A DNA stretch of 47,152 nt from Burkholderiales bacterium (lineage in GTDB: Bacteria > Pseudomonadota > Gammaproteobacteria > Burkholderiales > Casimicrobiaceae). The position numbers and the translations under genes are program-made. The stretch is taken from the NCBI GenBank assembly GCA_025935675.1, contig JAICUU010000003.1, positions 1-47,152 of the forward strand, given 5' to 3'. Position 1 is the first letter of the stretch; every line of letters starts with the position of its first letter. Of the stretch, positions 35,572 through 47,152 are shown in pieces. The notes below the pieces were generated by a model. The model was not told the origin of the DNA, did not search any database, and was given only the letters and a program-made list of their open reading frames with translations.

Positions 35572-36588
35572 ATGCATGAAGCGACGATCGGCTTCGCGAC
35601 GGCGGCGTCGCTGATCGCGCTCGCGCTGGCGTTCGATTTCATGAACGGCTTCCACGACGCGGCGAACTCGATCGCGACGGTGGTGTCGACGCGCGTGCTG
35701 CGGCCGCAATGGGCGGTGGTGTGGGCGGCGTTCTTCAACTTCGTCGCGTTCCTGGTGTTCGGCCTCGCCGTCGCCGACACGATCGGCCGCGGCATCATCG
35801 ACACGCGCATCGTCGACGCTGCGGTGCTCGCCGGCGCGCTCACCGGCGCGATCGCCTGGAACATCATCACGTGGTGGTTCGGGCTGCCGTCGTCGTCGTC
35901 GCATGCGCTGATCGGCGGGCTGGGCGGCGCCGCCGCGGCCAAGGCCGGCTTCGGCGCGCTGGTAGGCTCTGGCTTCGCGAAGATCGGCGCGGCGATCGTG
36001 CTGTCGCCGGCGATCGGCCTCGCGCTCGGCATGGCGCTGATGACGATGCTGTCGTGGCTGCTGTTCCGCAAGCCGCCGCACCGCGTCGACCGCTGGTTCC
36101 GGCGGTTGCAACTCGTGTCGGCGGCGCTCTACAGCCTCGGCCACGGCGCCAACGACGCGCAGAAGACGATGGGTGTCGTCGCGCTGGTGCTGGTCGCCGC
36201 CGGGTCGCTCAAGCGCGACTTCGCCGCCACCGACATCCCGCTGTGGGTCGTGCTCGCCTGCCAGACCGCGATCGCGCTCGGCACGCTGTTCGGCGGCTGG
36301 CGGATCGTGCGCACGATGGGCATGAAGATCACCAAGTTGAAGCCCGTCGGCGGCTTCTGCGCCGAGAGCGCGGGGGCCGCGACGCTGTTCTTCGCGACGT
36401 ACCTCGGCATCCCGGTGTCGACGACGCACACGATCACCGGCGCGATCATCGGCGTCGGTGCGACGCGCAAGCTCTCCGCGGTGCGCTGGGGCGTGGCGTC
36501 GCAGATCGTCTGGGCGTGGGTGCTGACGATCCCGGCGTCGGCGGCGATCGCCGCCGCGGCGTGGTGGATCGCCTCGCAGCTTGCATGA
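35572..36588 (+). CDS. pit: Inorganic phosphate transporter, Pit family
   Basis: The 338-residue membrane protein has the duplicated Pit signature: FDFMNGFHDAANSIATVVSTRVL in the N-terminal half (key part GFHDAANSIAT) and YSLGHGANDAQKTMGV in the C-terminal half, with GLPSSSSHALIGGL and GIPVSTTHTITGAI as the paired re-entrant segments. It takes up phosphate-metal complexes with protons. Its length is that of the short bacterial Pit type. The preceding DUF47 gene is its expected partner, and the next gene overlaps by ATGA. Confidence 0.96.
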   Translation: MHEATIGFATAASLIALALAFDFMNGFHDAANSIATVVSTRVLRPQWAVVWAAFFNFVAFLVFGLAVADTIGRGIIDTRIVDAAVLAGALTGAIAWNIITWWFGLPSSSSHALIGGLGGAAAAKAGFGALVGSGFAKIGAAIVLSPAIGLALGMALMTMLSWLLFRKPPHRVDRWFRRLQLVSAALYSLGHGANDAQKTMGVVALVLVAAGSLKRDFAATDIPLWVVLACQTAIALGTLFGGWRIVRTMGMKITKLKPVGGFCAESAGAATLFFATYLGIPVSTTHTITGAIIGVGATRKLSAVRWGVASQIVWAWVLTIPASAAIAAAAWWIASQLA

Positions 36589-37394
36589 CCAACCCGTTCG
36601 CCGCCTGGAAGATCGTCTCGCGGGGCGTGCGCGACCTCGACCTGTCGCGCACGGCGGCGGCGCTCGCGTTCACGACGCTGCTCGCGCTGGTTCCGCTCGT
36701 CAGCGTCGCGATCGCCACCGTCGCGCATTTCCCGGTGTTCGACACCTGGCTCGACGCGCTCGAGAAGTTCCTGCTGCGCTACATGCTGCCCAGCAGCGCG
36801 TCGACGGTCGTGCACACCTACGTGCTCGGCTTCGCCGCGCACGCCTCGGAGCTGCGCGGCCTGTCGCTCGTGTTCATCGCCGTCACCGGGGTGCTGCTGT
36901 TCGCGATGGTCGAGCGCGAGATCAACCTGATCTTCCGCGTGCGCCGCGGCCGCTCGCTCGTGCGGCGCGCGCCGGTGTACGTGCTGGGATTGACACTCGG
37001 CCCGGTGCTGGTCGGCGCGAGCATCTGGAGCACCACGTGGATCCTCGCGCAGACGCGGGGCATGCTGCCGCGCACGGCGAGCTTCGGCGACTGGGTGATC
37101 GCGCCGCTGCCCGTGCTGCTGACGGCGATCGCGCTCGCGCTCATCTACAAGAGCGTGCCGGCGAAGCCGGTACGCTGGGTGCCGGCGCTGATCGGCGGCG
37201 CGTCGGCGTCGGCGGCCTTCGAGGTGATGAAGCACGGCTTCGCGTGGTACGTCACGCACGTGCCGACCTACGAGGTGATCTACGGCGCGCTCGCCGCGCT
37301 GCCGCTGTTCCTCATCTGGCTGCACCTTTGCTGGGTGATCGTGCTCGCCGGGGCGCTCCTGACCGCGGCGCTCGACGGCGGCCAGTCGGCGTGA
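36585..37394 (+). CDS. YihY/BrkB family membrane protein
   Basis: The 269-residue protein has about six membrane segments: LSRTAAALAFTTLLALVPLVSV at the N-terminus (family landmark TTLLALVPL), VTGVLLFAMVEREINLIF, and the end PTYEVIYGALAALPLFLIWLHLCWVIVLAGALL (landmark YGALAALPLFLIWL). Once annotated as ribonuclease BN, the family is now treated as a membrane protein of unknown role. It overlaps pit, so it is in the same operon here. Confidence 0.92.
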   Translation: MTNPFAAWKIVSRGVRDLDLSRTAAALAFTTLLALVPLVSVAIATVAHFPVFDTWLDALEKFLLRYMLPSSASTVVHTYVLGFAAHASELRGLSLVFIAVTGVLLFAMVEREINLIFRVRRGRSLVRRAPVYVLGLTLGPVLVGASIWSTTWILAQTRGMLPRTASFGDWVIAPLPVLLTAIALALIYKSVPAKPVRWVPALIGGASASAAFEVMKHGFAWYVTHVPTYEVIYGALAALPLFLIWLHLCWVIVLAGALLTAALDGGQSA

Positions 37395-37446
37395 TGCAGC
37401 CGACGTGCGCACGTCCCCGCGCAAGGGCGACGACGCACGGATGAGT

Positions 37447-37452
37447 TAACAT
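37447..37452 (+). promoter_or_regulatory. Possible -10 element before exbB
   Basis: TAACAT lies 37 bases before the exbB GTG in a stretch of lower GC content. It would give a leader of about 30 bases that includes the AAGGAG ribosome-binding site. No -35 element is visible. Confidence 0.3.
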
Positions 37453-37488
37453 TCCGGCGCGACAGAAGCCCCGAAGGAGTCATCGACC

Positions 37489-38094
37489 GTGCTGTCACTC
37501 ATCGAAGCCGCCGGCTGGCCGATCTGGCCGCTGATCATCGCGTCGATCATCGCGCTCGCGCTCATCATCGAGCGGCTGTGGTCGTTGCGGCAGGGAATCG
37601 TCGCGCCGCCCGGCCTCGTCGACAAGGTGCTCGCCGAATACCGCGAGCGCGGCGCCACGCCGGAGGTCCTCGGCAGGACGGCGCAGCAGGGGCCGCTCGG
37701 GCGGATCCTCGCAGCAGGCCTCGCCAACGTCAAGGCGCCGCGGCCGGTGATGAAGGAGGCGATCGAGGAGGTGGGTCGCATCGTCACACACGACCTCGAG
37801 CGCTTCCTGCCCACGCTCGGCACGATCGCGGCGATCGGACCGCTCCTCGGGCTCCTCGGCACGGTGATCGGCATGATCGAGATCTTCGGCTCGCAGAGCT
37901 CGTCGGGGTCGAACCCGATCGTGCTCGCGCACGGCATCTCGGTCGCGCTGTACAACACGGCGATGGGCCTCATCGTCGCGATCCCGAGCATGATCTTCTA
38001 CCGCTATTTCCGCGGCAAGGTCGACGGCCTCGTCGTCGAGATGGAGCAGCAGGCGATCAAGCTCGTCGACTTCGCGCACAATGAGCGCAAGTAG
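37489..38094 (+). CDS. exbB: ExbB/TolQ/MotA-type proton channel protein
   Basis: The 201-residue protein has three membrane segments: one at the N-terminus (WPIWPLIIASIIALALIIER), and two in the C-terminal half, with the family region LPTLGTIAAIGPLLGLLGTVIGMIEIF (landmark GPLLGLLGTVIGM) and ALYNTAMGLIVAIPSMIFY. With ExbD it uses the proton gradient to drive a TonB-type protein; no tonB is adjacent. The GTG start is fixed by AAGGAG nine bases upstream. The exbB-exbD-lpxK order is a known betaproteobacterial arrangement. Confidence 0.95.
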   Translation: MLSLIEAAGWPIWPLIIASIIALALIIERLWSLRQGIVAPPGLVDKVLAEYRERGATPEVLGRTAQQGPLGRILAAGLANVKAPRPVMKEAIEEVGRIVTHDLERFLPTLGTIAAIGPLLGLLGTVIGMIEIFGSQSSSGSNPIVLAHGISVALYNTAMGLIVAIPSMIFYRYFRGKVDGLVVEMEQQAIKLVDFAHNERK

Positions 38095-38128
38095 CGCGAC
38101 CGGCACGACGGCGGAGCGCGCGCGGTGA
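38081..38128 (+). other. 15-codon mini-ORF linking exbB and exbD
   Basis: ATG at 38081 lies in the last codons of exbB in another frame. The mini-ORF (MSASSATGTTAERAR) stops at 38126-38128 inside the GTGA start of exbD. It spans the 30-base gap. Confidence 0.3.
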
Positions 38129-38559
38129 ACCTGCGCGGCCTGCGCTCGCGCGACGAGCCCGAGATCAACTTCGTGCCGTTGATCGACGTGCTCCTCGTCA
38201 TCCTGATCTTCCTCATGGTGACGACCACCTACCAGCGCGTCGCCGAGCTGCAGATCACGCTGCCCGAGGCCGAGGCCGACGCGCAGAAGCAGCGGCCGAA
38301 GGAGATCAACGTCGGCGTCGACGCGCAGGGTCGCTACGTGATCGACAAGAACGTGTTCACGTTCACCACCGCCGGCGCATTCGCCGACGCGCTGCGGCGC
38401 GCCTCCGGCGACTCGAAGGACGCCGTCGTCATCATCAACGCCGACGCCAACGCCACGCACCAGTCGGTGATCCACGTGATGGAGGCGGCGCGCCTCGCGG
38501 GCCTCGTGCACATCACGTTCGCCACGCAATCGGCGCAAGGCGGCGGCGCCGCCAAGTGA
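38125..38559 (+). CDS. exbD: ExbD/TolR-type protein
   Basis: The 144-residue protein has one membrane segment with the essential Asp in FVPLIDVLLVILIFLMVTT and a periplasmic C-terminal domain. It partners ExbB in the proton channel. The GTG at 38125 is chosen because it gives the short cytoplasmic N-terminus of the family and overlaps the mini-ORF stop. lpxK follows 43 bases later. The pair could energise the TonB-dependent receptor encoded at 12367. Confidence 0.95.
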   Translation: MNLRGLRSRDEPEINFVPLIDVLLVILIFLMVTTTYQRVAELQITLPEAEADAQKQRPKEINVGVDAQGRYVIDKNVFTFTTAGAFADALRRASGDSKDAVVIINADANATHQSVIHVMEAARLAGLVHITFATQSAQGGGAAK

Positions 38560-38602
38560 CCGCCGCGACAACGGCAGCCTGACCCGCGCGCGGCCGCGCC
38601 CG

Positions 38603-39613
38603 ATGACCGCCGCCGCCGCGCTCACCCGTCGCTGGTATCGATCGCGGCTTTGCGCGCTGACGGCGCTGCTCGTCCCGGCGTCGTGGCTGTACGGAGCGGT
38701 GGTGCGCGTGCGCCGCGGCCTCTATGCCGCCGGATGGATGAAGCGCCGACGTGTCGCGCGACTGGTCGTCGTCGTCGGCAACCTGACCGTCGGCGGCGGC
38801 GGCAAGACGCCGGCGGCGATCGCGCTCGCCCGCGCGCTCGCCGCGCGCGGCGCGGCGCCGGGGCTCGTCAGCCGCGGCTACGGCGGGCGCTCGCGCACGC
38901 CGCGCGAGGTGCTGCCCGACGACGATCCCGCGATCGTCGGCGACGAGCCGCTGATCCTCGCGCGAAGCGGCTTCCCGGTCGTCGTCGGGCGCGATCGCGC
39001 CGCGGCCGCCGAGCTTTTGATCGCGCGCCACCCGCAAACGTCGGTGATCGTCTGCGACGACGGCCTGCAGCACCTCGCGCTCGCGCGCGACGTCGAGATC
39101 GTCGTCGTCGACGATGCGCGCGGCTTCGGCAACGGCTGGCTGTTGCCCGCGGGGCCGCTGCGCGAGCCCGCCTCGCGCCTCGCGCAGGTCGACGCGATCG
39201 CGCGGCTCGCCGACGCGCAGGCGTCGGCGGGCGACGCGAGCGCCGATGGCCGCGAGACGCGCATCGTGCATCGCGCGCTGCCGTGGCGACGCGTCGGCGA
39301 CGACGCCGAGGTCGCCGGTGCGCCCGGCTGCTGGCGCGGCGCGCGCGTCGCGGCGCTGGCCGGCATCGCGCATCCGCAGCGCTTCTTCGCGACACTGCGC
39401 GCGCAAGGCATCGACGCGGCGACGACGGCGCTCGACGATCATCACGCGTTCACGCCGGCCGACCTGCCGGCGGACGCCGACGTCGTGCTGATGACCGAGA
39501 AGGACGCGGTAAAATGCCGGCGTTTCGACGACCCGCGCCTTCACTACCTGCCGATCGAGGCGGTGATCGACCCGCGGCTCGTCGAGCGCGTCGCCGCGCT
39601 GATCGCGGCGTGA
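38603..39613 (+). CDS. lpxK: Tetraacyldisaccharide 4'-kinase
   Basis: The 336-residue inner-membrane kinase adds the 4' phosphate in lipid A synthesis. It has an N-terminal hydrophobic helix (LCALTALLVPASWLYGAVV), the P-loop region VVVVGNLTVGGGGKTP, SRGYGG, VIVCDDGLQHLALARDVEIVVVD (landmark DDGLQH) and the C-terminal TEKDAVKC. Length is normal. It lies between exbD and the Trm112-like gene, in an envelope operon. Confidence 0.96.
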   Translation: MTAAAALTRRWYRSRLCALTALLVPASWLYGAVVRVRRGLYAAGWMKRRRVARLVVVVGNLTVGGGGKTPAAIALARALAARGAAPGLVSRGYGGRSRTPREVLPDDDPAIVGDEPLILARSGFPVVVGRDRAAAAELLIARHPQTSVIVCDDGLQHLALARDVEIVVVDDARGFGNGWLLPAGPLREPASRLAQVDAIARLADAQASAGDASADGRETRIVHRALPWRRVGDDAEVAGAPGCWRGARVAALAGIAHPQRFFATLRAQGIDAATTALDDHHAFTPADLPADADVVLMTEKDAVKCRRFDDPRLHYLPIEAVIDPRLVERVAALIAA

Positions 39614-39628
39614 CAGGGACCCACCGAC

Positions 39629-39808
39629 ATGGACCAGAAGCTCCTCGACATCCTCGTCTGCCCGGTCACCAAGGGGCCGCTCACGCTCGACCGCGAGCGC
39701 CAGGAGCTCGTGTCGCGCACCGCGCGGCTCGCCTACCCGATCCGTGACGGGATCCCGGTGATGCTCGAGGACGAGGCGCGCAAGCTCGCGCCGGACGAAA
39801 GCGAATAG
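39629..39808 (+). CDS. Trm112/YcaR-family small protein
   Basis: The 59-residue protein starts [18 protein letters not shown] and continues with [19 protein letters not shown]. This is the UPF0434/YcaR form of the Trm112 fold and keeps only one cysteine, so it probably binds no zinc. The role in bacteria is not settled; the gene is regularly found between lpxK and kdsB, as here. Its stop shares one base with the GTG of kdsB. Confidence 0.94.
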   Translation: MDQKLLDILVCPVTKGPLTLDRERQELVSRTARLAYPIRDGIPVMLEDEARKLAPDESE

Positions 39809-40653
39809 TGGCGGCGGCCGGAGCCGGCCGGGCTGCGACGCGCGCGCCGGCCGGCGCGTCCACCGTCCCGTTCGTCGTCCTCGTGCCCGCGCGCTACGCG
39901 TCGGTGCGGCTGCCGGGCAAGCCGCTCGCCGATCTTGGCGGCGTGCCGATGGTCGTCGAGGTCGCGCGCCGCGCGCGACAGAGCGGCGCCGCGCGCGTGG
40001 TGATCGCCACCGACGACGCGCGCGTCGCCGATGCGGCGCGCGCACATGCCTGTGAAGCGATCATGACGCGCGCCGACCATCCGACCGGCACCGACCGCCT
40101 CGCCGAGGCCGCGCAAGCGCTCGACCTTGGACCGGACGAGATCGTCGTCAACGTGCAGGGCGACGAGCCGCTGATCGATCCCGCGCTGGTGAGGCAAATG
40201 GCCGCGACGCTCGCCGCCAAGCCCGACGCGTCGATCGCCACCGCCTGTCACGTCATCGACGACATCGCCGAGGCGTTCAATCCCAACGTCGTCAAGGTGG
40301 TCTGCGACGCCGCCGGCAACGCGCTCTACTTCAGCCGCGCGACGATTCCCTGGGCGCGCGACGCGTTCGCGCGCGAGCCGCGCGCGCTCCCCGCCGGCAT
40401 GCCGGTGTACCGCCACTACGGCCTCTATGCCTACCGCGTCGCGTTCCTCGTCCGGTATCCGACGCTCGCGCCAGCGCCGATCGAGACGTACGAGGCCCTC
40501 GAGCAGTTGCGCGCGCTGTGGCATGGCTACCGGATCGCGGTCGACGTCACGACCGCGACGCCGGCGCCGGGCGTCGACACGGCCGACGACCTCGAGCGTG
40601 TGCGACGGCTGATCGCCGCGGAGCGCGCGCTCGAACAACACGGGAGCGACTGA
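39808..40653 (+). CDS. kdsB: CMP-KDO synthetase (3-deoxy-manno-octulosonate cytidylyltransferase)
   Basis: The 281-residue enzyme activates KDO for lipopolysaccharide core synthesis. Motifs include [22 protein letters not shown] (landmark RLPGKPL), [42 protein letters not shown] and the C-terminal [10 protein letters not shown]. It is about 30 residues longer than E. coli KdsB because of an Ala/Gly-rich N-terminus; the GTG at 39808 is the earliest plausible start, and no other start with a good ribosome-binding site is visible before the core. Confidence 0.95.
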   Translation: MAAAGAGRAATRAPAGASTVPFVVLVPARYASVRLPGKPLADLGGVPMVVEVARRARQSGAARVVIATDDARVADAARAHACEAIMTRADHPTGTDRLAEAAQALDLGPDEIVVNVQGDEPLIDPALVRQMAATLAAKPDASIATACHVIDDIAEAFNPNVVKVVCDAAGNALYFSRATIPWARDAFAREPRALPAGMPVYRHYGLYAYRVAFLVRYPTLAPAPIETYEALEQLRALWHGYRIAVDVTTATPAPGVDTADDLERVRRLIAAERALEQHGSD

Positions 40654-41316
<663 letters not shown>

Positions 41317-41327
41317 CCCGTCGAGCG

Positions 41328-42380
41328 GTGGACGCGCCGCTCGTCAGCATCGTCGTCCGCAGCACCGCGCGGCCCACGCTCGCCGCGGCGCTCGCGTCCG
41401 TCGGCGCGCAGACGCACCCGGCGGTCGAGGCGGTGGTCGTCGCGGCGAGCGGATCTTCACATCCGACTCCGCCGCCGGCGACCGGCGCGCATCCGGTGCG
41501 CTTCGTGGCGAGCGCCGTGCCGCTTTCGCGTCCACAGGCCGCGAACGCGGGGGTGGACGCCGCGCGCGGCGAATGGATCACGTTCCTCGACGACGACGAC
41601 GCGATCGATCCGACGCACGTCGCCGGGCTCGTCGCCGCGGCGCGCGGTGGTCGGTACCCTGCGGTGGCGTCGCTGGCGCGCGTGCGGATGGCCGACGGCA
41701 GCGTGCGGAACTGGGGCCAGCCGTTCGCGCTGACCGAGCTCTACGTCCGCAATTTCCTGCACCTGTCGACGGTGCTGTTCGCGCGCAGCCTGGTCGACGC
41801 CGGCTGCCGTTTCGACGAGGCGTTCGACATCATGCAGGACTGGGACTACTTCCTGCAGATCGCCCAGCACGGGCCGTTCCATTCGACGGGGCTGCGCAGC
41901 TTCGAGTGGCATGCCGACGTCGGCAGCTCGGGCGCGGGCGGCGGCGCGAACGAGGACCCGGCGCGGTTCGCGCGCTACCGCGACCTCATCTACGCCAAGT
42001 GGAGCGGCGCGCGCGCCACGCTCATTGCGCGCATCGAGCCGTTGCTGCAGCAGGCGGGCGCCGCGCTCGCCGCCGGCGACGACGCGCGCGCGGAGGCCGC
42101 GGCCGAGGCAGTGCTGGCCGTGGCCCGCAACGAGCCCAACGCGCTCGCGATGCTGGCGGCGGTCGAGGATCGCCGCGGCCGTCGCGACGACGCCGTCGCA
42201 TTGATGTCGCTCGCCGCGACCGTCTGCCCGCACGAGGCGCGGTTCCTCGTCGGCCTCGCGCGCCTCGTGCTCGCGCGCGGCGAGCGCCAGCGCGCGGCGC
42301 GGCTCGCCGAGCACGCGCTCGCGCTGTCGCCGGGCGACGCCGCCGCGGCGCAACTCTTGGCGTCACTTCGCGTGCCATGA
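41328..42380 (+). CDS. Family 2 glycosyltransferase with C-terminal TPR-like region (paralog 1)
   Basis: The 350-residue protein opens with a GT-A fold: LVSIVVRSTARPTLAAAL, EAVVVAASGSSHP, the metal-binding run FLDDDDAIDP, and QDWDYFLQIA near the acceptor site. From about 230 on, Ala-rich helices resemble TPR repeats. The start is a GTG 12 bases after adk. Donor and acceptor are unknown. The next gene is a close paralog; shared blocks include HPVRFVASA and LDDDD. Confidence 0.85.
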   Translation: MDAPLVSIVVRSTARPTLAAALASVGAQTHPAVEAVVVAASGSSHPTPPPATGAHPVRFVASAVPLSRPQAANAGVDAARGEWITFLDDDDAIDPTHVAGLVAAARGGRYPAVASLARVRMADGSVRNWGQPFALTELYVRNFLHLSTVLFARSLVDAGCRFDEAFDIMQDWDYFLQIAQHGPFHSTGLRSFEWHADVGSSGAGGGANEDPARFARYRDLIYAKWSGARATLIARIEPLLQQAGAALAAGDDARAEAAAEAVLAVARNEPNALAMLAAVEDRRGRRDDAVALMSLAATVCPHEARFLVGLARLVLARGERQRAARLAEHALALSPGDAAAAQLLASLRVP

Positions 42381-42442
42381 GCGCGAGCGCAGGGCCGCCC
42401 CGAGCGCGAACCAGCCCCGAAGCGCGAAGGGCAGTCCGGTGA
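42377..42442 (+). other. 21-codon mini-ORF bridging the two glycosyltransferase genes
   Basis: ATG at 42377 overlaps the stop of the first gene (ATGA), and its TGA at 42440-42442 overlaps the GTG start of the second (GTGA). It fills the 58-base gap exactly and begins MSASAGPPRARTS. Confidence 0.35.
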
Positions 42443-43497
42443 CCACGCCCGACGTGAGCGTCGTCGTGCGCAGCATGGCCCGGCCGACCCTCGCGCGCGC
42501 GCTCGCCTCGATTGCCGCGCAGGACGGCGTGTCCATCGAAGCGATCGTCGTCGCCGCGGCCGGGGCTTCGCACCCGCCGCCGCCTGCGCACGCCGGCGTC
42601 CATCCGGTGCGCTTCGTCGCGAGCGCAGCGCGCCTCCCGCGTGCAGCCGCGGCGAACGCGGGCCTCGACGCCGCGCGAGGCCGGTACGTGACATGGCTCG
42701 ACGACGACGACGAATGGTTGCCCGGCCACATCCGCGGGCTGCTCGACGTCGCCGAAGCGAATCCCGACGCAGGCGTCGTGCATTCGCTCGCCGACGTGCG
42801 CGTGACGGGCGAGCCGCCGCGCACGTTCGGCCAGCCGGTCGCGCTCTCGGAGCTCCATGCGCGCAACCTCGTTCACCAGTCGTCGGCGCTCATCGACCGC
42901 GATCTCGTCGTCGCCGGCTGCCGCTGCGACGAATCGCTGCCGATGCACGAGGACTGGGACTGGTTCCTGCAGTGCGCGCAGCGCGCGCGCTTCCACTTCG
43001 TGCGGCAGCGATCGTTCATCTGGTATGCCGACATCGGCGACTCCGGCGCCGGCGGGGGCCGCAACCTCGACAACGAGCGCGTCGATGCCGGCGCGGCGGC
43101 GCTGCGGCGCAAATGGGCGGTGCCGCGCGAGCGCCTCGCCGCGTCGCTGGCGCCGCTGCTCGCGCGCGCCAGCGCGGCGTGCTACGCCCACGCGTGGGCG
43201 GACGCCGCGGCGGCGATTCGCGAGGCGCTCGCGCTCGACCGCAACAACCCGGACGCGCTCGCGCTGGCGTCGCGCGTGCATTTCGCGCAAGGCGACGCCG
43301 AGCGCGCGCAGTCGAGCGCCGCGCTCGCGTCGCTGGTGCGGCCCGACGATGCGGCGCTCGTCTACAATCTCGCTCTGATCTGCCGCGCGCGCGGCGACGC
43401 CGCGAAAGTGCGCGATCTCGCCGCGCGGCTGCGCCGGCTCGCATCGATCGACCCGCACGCCGCCGCGCTGGCCGCGCAACTCGAGGAATCCCGATGA
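42439..43497 (+). CDS. Family 2 glycosyltransferase with C-terminal TPR-like region (paralog 2)
   Basis: The 352-residue protein has the same layout as its upstream neighbour: [57 protein letters not shown] and a helical C-terminal half (about 225-350) with TPR-like spacing ([20 protein letters not shown]). The GTG start has AAGGGC upstream. It overlaps pfp by ATGA. It arose by tandem duplication and has since diverged. Substrates are unknown; placement beside lipid A/KDO genes suggests a cell-surface glycan. Confidence 0.85.
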   Translation: MTTPDVSVVVRSMARPTLARALASIAAQDGVSIEAIVVAAAGASHPPPPAHAGVHPVRFVASAARLPRAAAANAGLDAARGRYVTWLDDDDEWLPGHIRGLLDVAEANPDAGVVHSLADVRVTGEPPRTFGQPVALSELHARNLVHQSSALIDRDLVVAGCRCDESLPMHEDWDWFLQCAQRARFHFVRQRSFIWYADIGDSGAGGGRNLDNERVDAGAAALRRKWAVPRERLAASLAPLLARASAACYAHAWADAAAAIREALALDRNNPDALALASRVHFAQGDAERAQSSAALASLVRPDDAALVYNLALICRARGDAAKVRDLAARLRRLASIDPHAAALAAQLEESR

Positions 43498-44759
43498 TGG
43501 CTCCCCGCAACGCCTTCTACGCCCAGTCCGGCGGCGTCACCGCCGTCATCAACGCCAGCGCCGCCGGCGTGATCGAGACCGCGCGCCGCTACCCGAAACG
43601 GATCGGCAAGGTGCTCGCCGGCCGCGACGGCATCATCGGCGCGCTCACCGAGGACCTGATCGATACGTCGAAGGAGGGCGCCGCGGCGATCCGCGCGCTG
43701 ACGCACACGCCGGGCGGCGCGTTCGGCAGCTGTCGCTACAAGTTGAAGAGCCTCGACGAGTCGCGCGCGCAATACGAGCGCCTCATCGAGGTGTTCCGCG
43801 CGCACGACATCGGCTACTTCTTCTACAACGGCGGCAACGATTCCGCCGACACCTGCCTCAAGGTCTCCGAGATCAGCGCGAAGCTCGGCTACCCGGTGAC
43901 CGCCGTGCACGTGCCGAAGACCGTCGACAACGACCTTGCCCTCACCGACAACTGCCCCGGCTTCGGCTCGGTTGCCAAGTACGTCGCCACGTCGATGCGC
44001 GAGGCGGCGTTCGACGTGGCGTCGATGTGCCGCACGTCGACACGCGTGTTCGTCATGGAGGTGATGGGCCGCCATGCCGGCTGGATCACCGCCGCCGTCG
44101 GCATGGCCGACGACGAGGCGACGCCGGTTCCGCTCCTGCTGCTGTTTCCCGAGGTGCCGTTCGACGAGGGGCGCTTCCTCGAGAGCGTCGACGCCAACGT
44201 CAAGCGTCACGGCTACTGCTGCGTCGGCGTGTCGGAAGGATTGAAGCAGCGCGACGGGCGCTTCTTCGCCGACAGCGGCGTGCGCGACGCGTTCGGCCAC
44301 GCGCAACTGGGCGGCGTCGGGCCGATGATCGCGGCGCTGGTCAAGGACCAGTTGAAGCTCAAGTTCCACTGGGCGGTCGCCGACTACCTGCAGCGCGCGG
44401 CGCGCCACATCGCGTCGAAGACCGACCTCGACCAGTCGTACGCGGTGGGCAAGGCCGCGGTCGACCTCGCGCTGCGCGGCGAGAACGCCGTGATGCCGGC
44501 GATCGTGCGTACGTCCGACAAGCCGTATCGCTGGAAGATCGAGGCGGTGCCGCTTGCCAAGGTCGCCAACGCGGAGAAGATGCTGCCGCGGCACTTCATC
44601 ACCACCGACGGCTTCGGCATCACCGCGGCGGCGCGGCGCTACCTCGCGCCGCTGATCAAGGGCGAATCGCCGCCGCCTTTCGCGGACGGGCTGCCTCGCT
44701 ATGTGCGGTTGAAGAACGTCGCGGTGAAGAAGAAGCTGGCGGCGACGTTCGACGTCTAG
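43494..44759 (+). CDS. pfp: Pyrophosphate-dependent 6-phosphofructokinase
   Basis: The 421-residue enzyme phosphorylates fructose 6-phosphate reversibly with PPi. The reasons for PPi rather than ATP are GGNDSADT (Asp where ATP enzymes have Gly in GGDGS) and PKTVDND (Lys where ATP enzymes have PGTIDND). The substrate-binding region EVMGRHAGW is intact. The start has GAGGAA five bases upstream, and the ATG overlaps the glycosyltransferase stop. The next gene is a pyrophosphatase pump, so PPi metabolism links them. Confidence 0.93.
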   Translation: MMAPRNAFYAQSGGVTAVINASAAGVIETARRYPKRIGKVLAGRDGIIGALTEDLIDTSKEGAAAIRALTHTPGGAFGSCRYKLKSLDESRAQYERLIEVFRAHDIGYFFYNGGNDSADTCLKVSEISAKLGYPVTAVHVPKTVDNDLALTDNCPGFGSVAKYVATSMREAAFDVASMCRTSTRVFVMEVMGRHAGWITAAVGMADDEATPVPLLLLFPEVPFDEGRFLESVDANVKRHGYCCVGVSEGLKQRDGRFFADSGVRDAFGHAQLGGVGPMIAALVKDQLKLKFHWAVADYLQRAARHIASKTDLDQSYAVGKAAVDLALRGENAVMPAIVRTSDKPYRWKIEAVPLAKVANAEKMLPRHFITTDGFGITAAARRYLAPLIKGESPPPFADGLPRYVRLKNVAVKKKLAATFDV

Positions 44760-45052
44760 CGACGGCGCCGGACCAGCTTCCCGCCGGCGACCGCCGGCAG
44801 CGGCGCGAGCCCACCGCATCCCTGCCGCGCCAGCACCGCCACCGCGGCGCCAGCCCTGACGGGATTGTCCGGTATAGCCGCCCGGATCCGGGCGACCGCG
44901 CGGACTGGCACAATAGAGGGCTATGGCCAGCGGGGCCGGCGGCGACGCCGGGACACGCGAGAGGGCGGGTGGGGCCGGTCGTCGACCGGCATCGCCAAGC
45001 GCCCCGATGCCCCGCCGTCGAATCTTTTCGTTCCTCTGGGAGACGCTCCACC
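44760..45052. other. Intergenic region before hppA
   Basis: No separate gene is convincing here. CACAAT at 44909-44914 may be a -10 element, giving a leader of about 130 bases for hppA. A frame open from 44923 runs past the hppA start in another frame and looks like chance. GC-rich inverted repeats after pfp lack a T-tract. Confidence 0.4.

Positions 45053-47152
<2,100 letters not shown>

Noticed and set aside
37391-37444. A mini-ORF after yihY as a bridge to exbB
   Set aside because: It starts on the yihY stop but ends 45 bases before the exbB start; exbB has its own strong ribosome site, so it is not counted with the bridging set.
38556-38582. A mini-ORF after exbD as a bridge to lpxK
   Set aside because: It starts on the exbD stop but ends at 38582, short of the lpxK ATG at 38603.
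44760-44880. Terminator after pfp
   Set aside because: GC-rich inverted repeats are present but no T-tract follows, so an intrinsic terminator cannot be supported.

Overview
The window looks like chromosomal DNA from a high-GC betaproteobacterium, probably Burkholderiales-like or a relative. The evidence is the strong G/C bias at third codon positions, the exbB-exbD-lpxK-Trm112-kdsB-adk gene order, a lysine/alanine-rich histone tail fused to a SWIB domain, and a GlrR-type sigma-54 activator. I see no phage, plasmid, IS or CRISPR locus, and no rRNA or tRNA gene. Both ends are cut: the first gene lacks its 5' end and the last lacks its 3' end.

Layout. 1-6058: the end of a glrR-like response regulator, then an RND efflux pair (adaptor and inner-membrane pump) without an outer-membrane channel. 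6059-6614: a short unit with a consensus sigma-54 promoter, upstream sites of the GlrR type (TGTC-N10-GACA), a 51-codon gene and a strong intrinsic terminator. 6633-8307: a metallophosphoesterase and thyA, convergent across a repeat. 8586-19852: a dense signalling island. It holds an HD-GYP regulator with its kinase, an EAL-REC protein, a TonB-dependent receptor, a YfiR protein, a membrane histidine kinase with a CHASE8-like sensor, a one-domain regulator, and a large REC-PAS-GAF-GGDEF-EAL protein. Every output here that touches cyclic di-GMP looks degradative; the one GGDEF domain has lost its motif. 20166-24731: an MFS-acyltransferase fusion and a DUF2157/DUF4401/GDYXXLXY membrane trio. 24779-29527: aroC, xseA and glnS. 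29848-32003: htpX, a periplasmic protein of unknown function, and the SWIB/histone-like protein. 32288-37394: pdxH, an MFS transporter, msrA, and a phosphate group (DUF47 regulator, Pit, YihY). 37489-41316: exbBD with the lipid A/KDO genes and adk. 41328-44759: two related glycosyltransferases followed by PPi-dependent phosphofructokinase. 45053-47152: a K+-independent proton-pumping pyrophosphatase.

Cross-cutting patterns. (1) Many genes are joined by ATGA/GTGA stop-start overlaps. Where a gap exists it is often filled exactly by a 10-31 codon mini-ORF that starts on the stop codon of the upstream gene and ends on the start codon of the next. (2) A ~104-bp element with inverted arms lies just after three stop codons, and one copy has expanded into a 28-bp tandem array before htpX. 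(3) The glrR-like gene and a sigma-54 unit with GlrR-type sites lie 5 kb apart and probably form one regulatory circuit. All functional calls come from reading motifs by eye; no database search was run.
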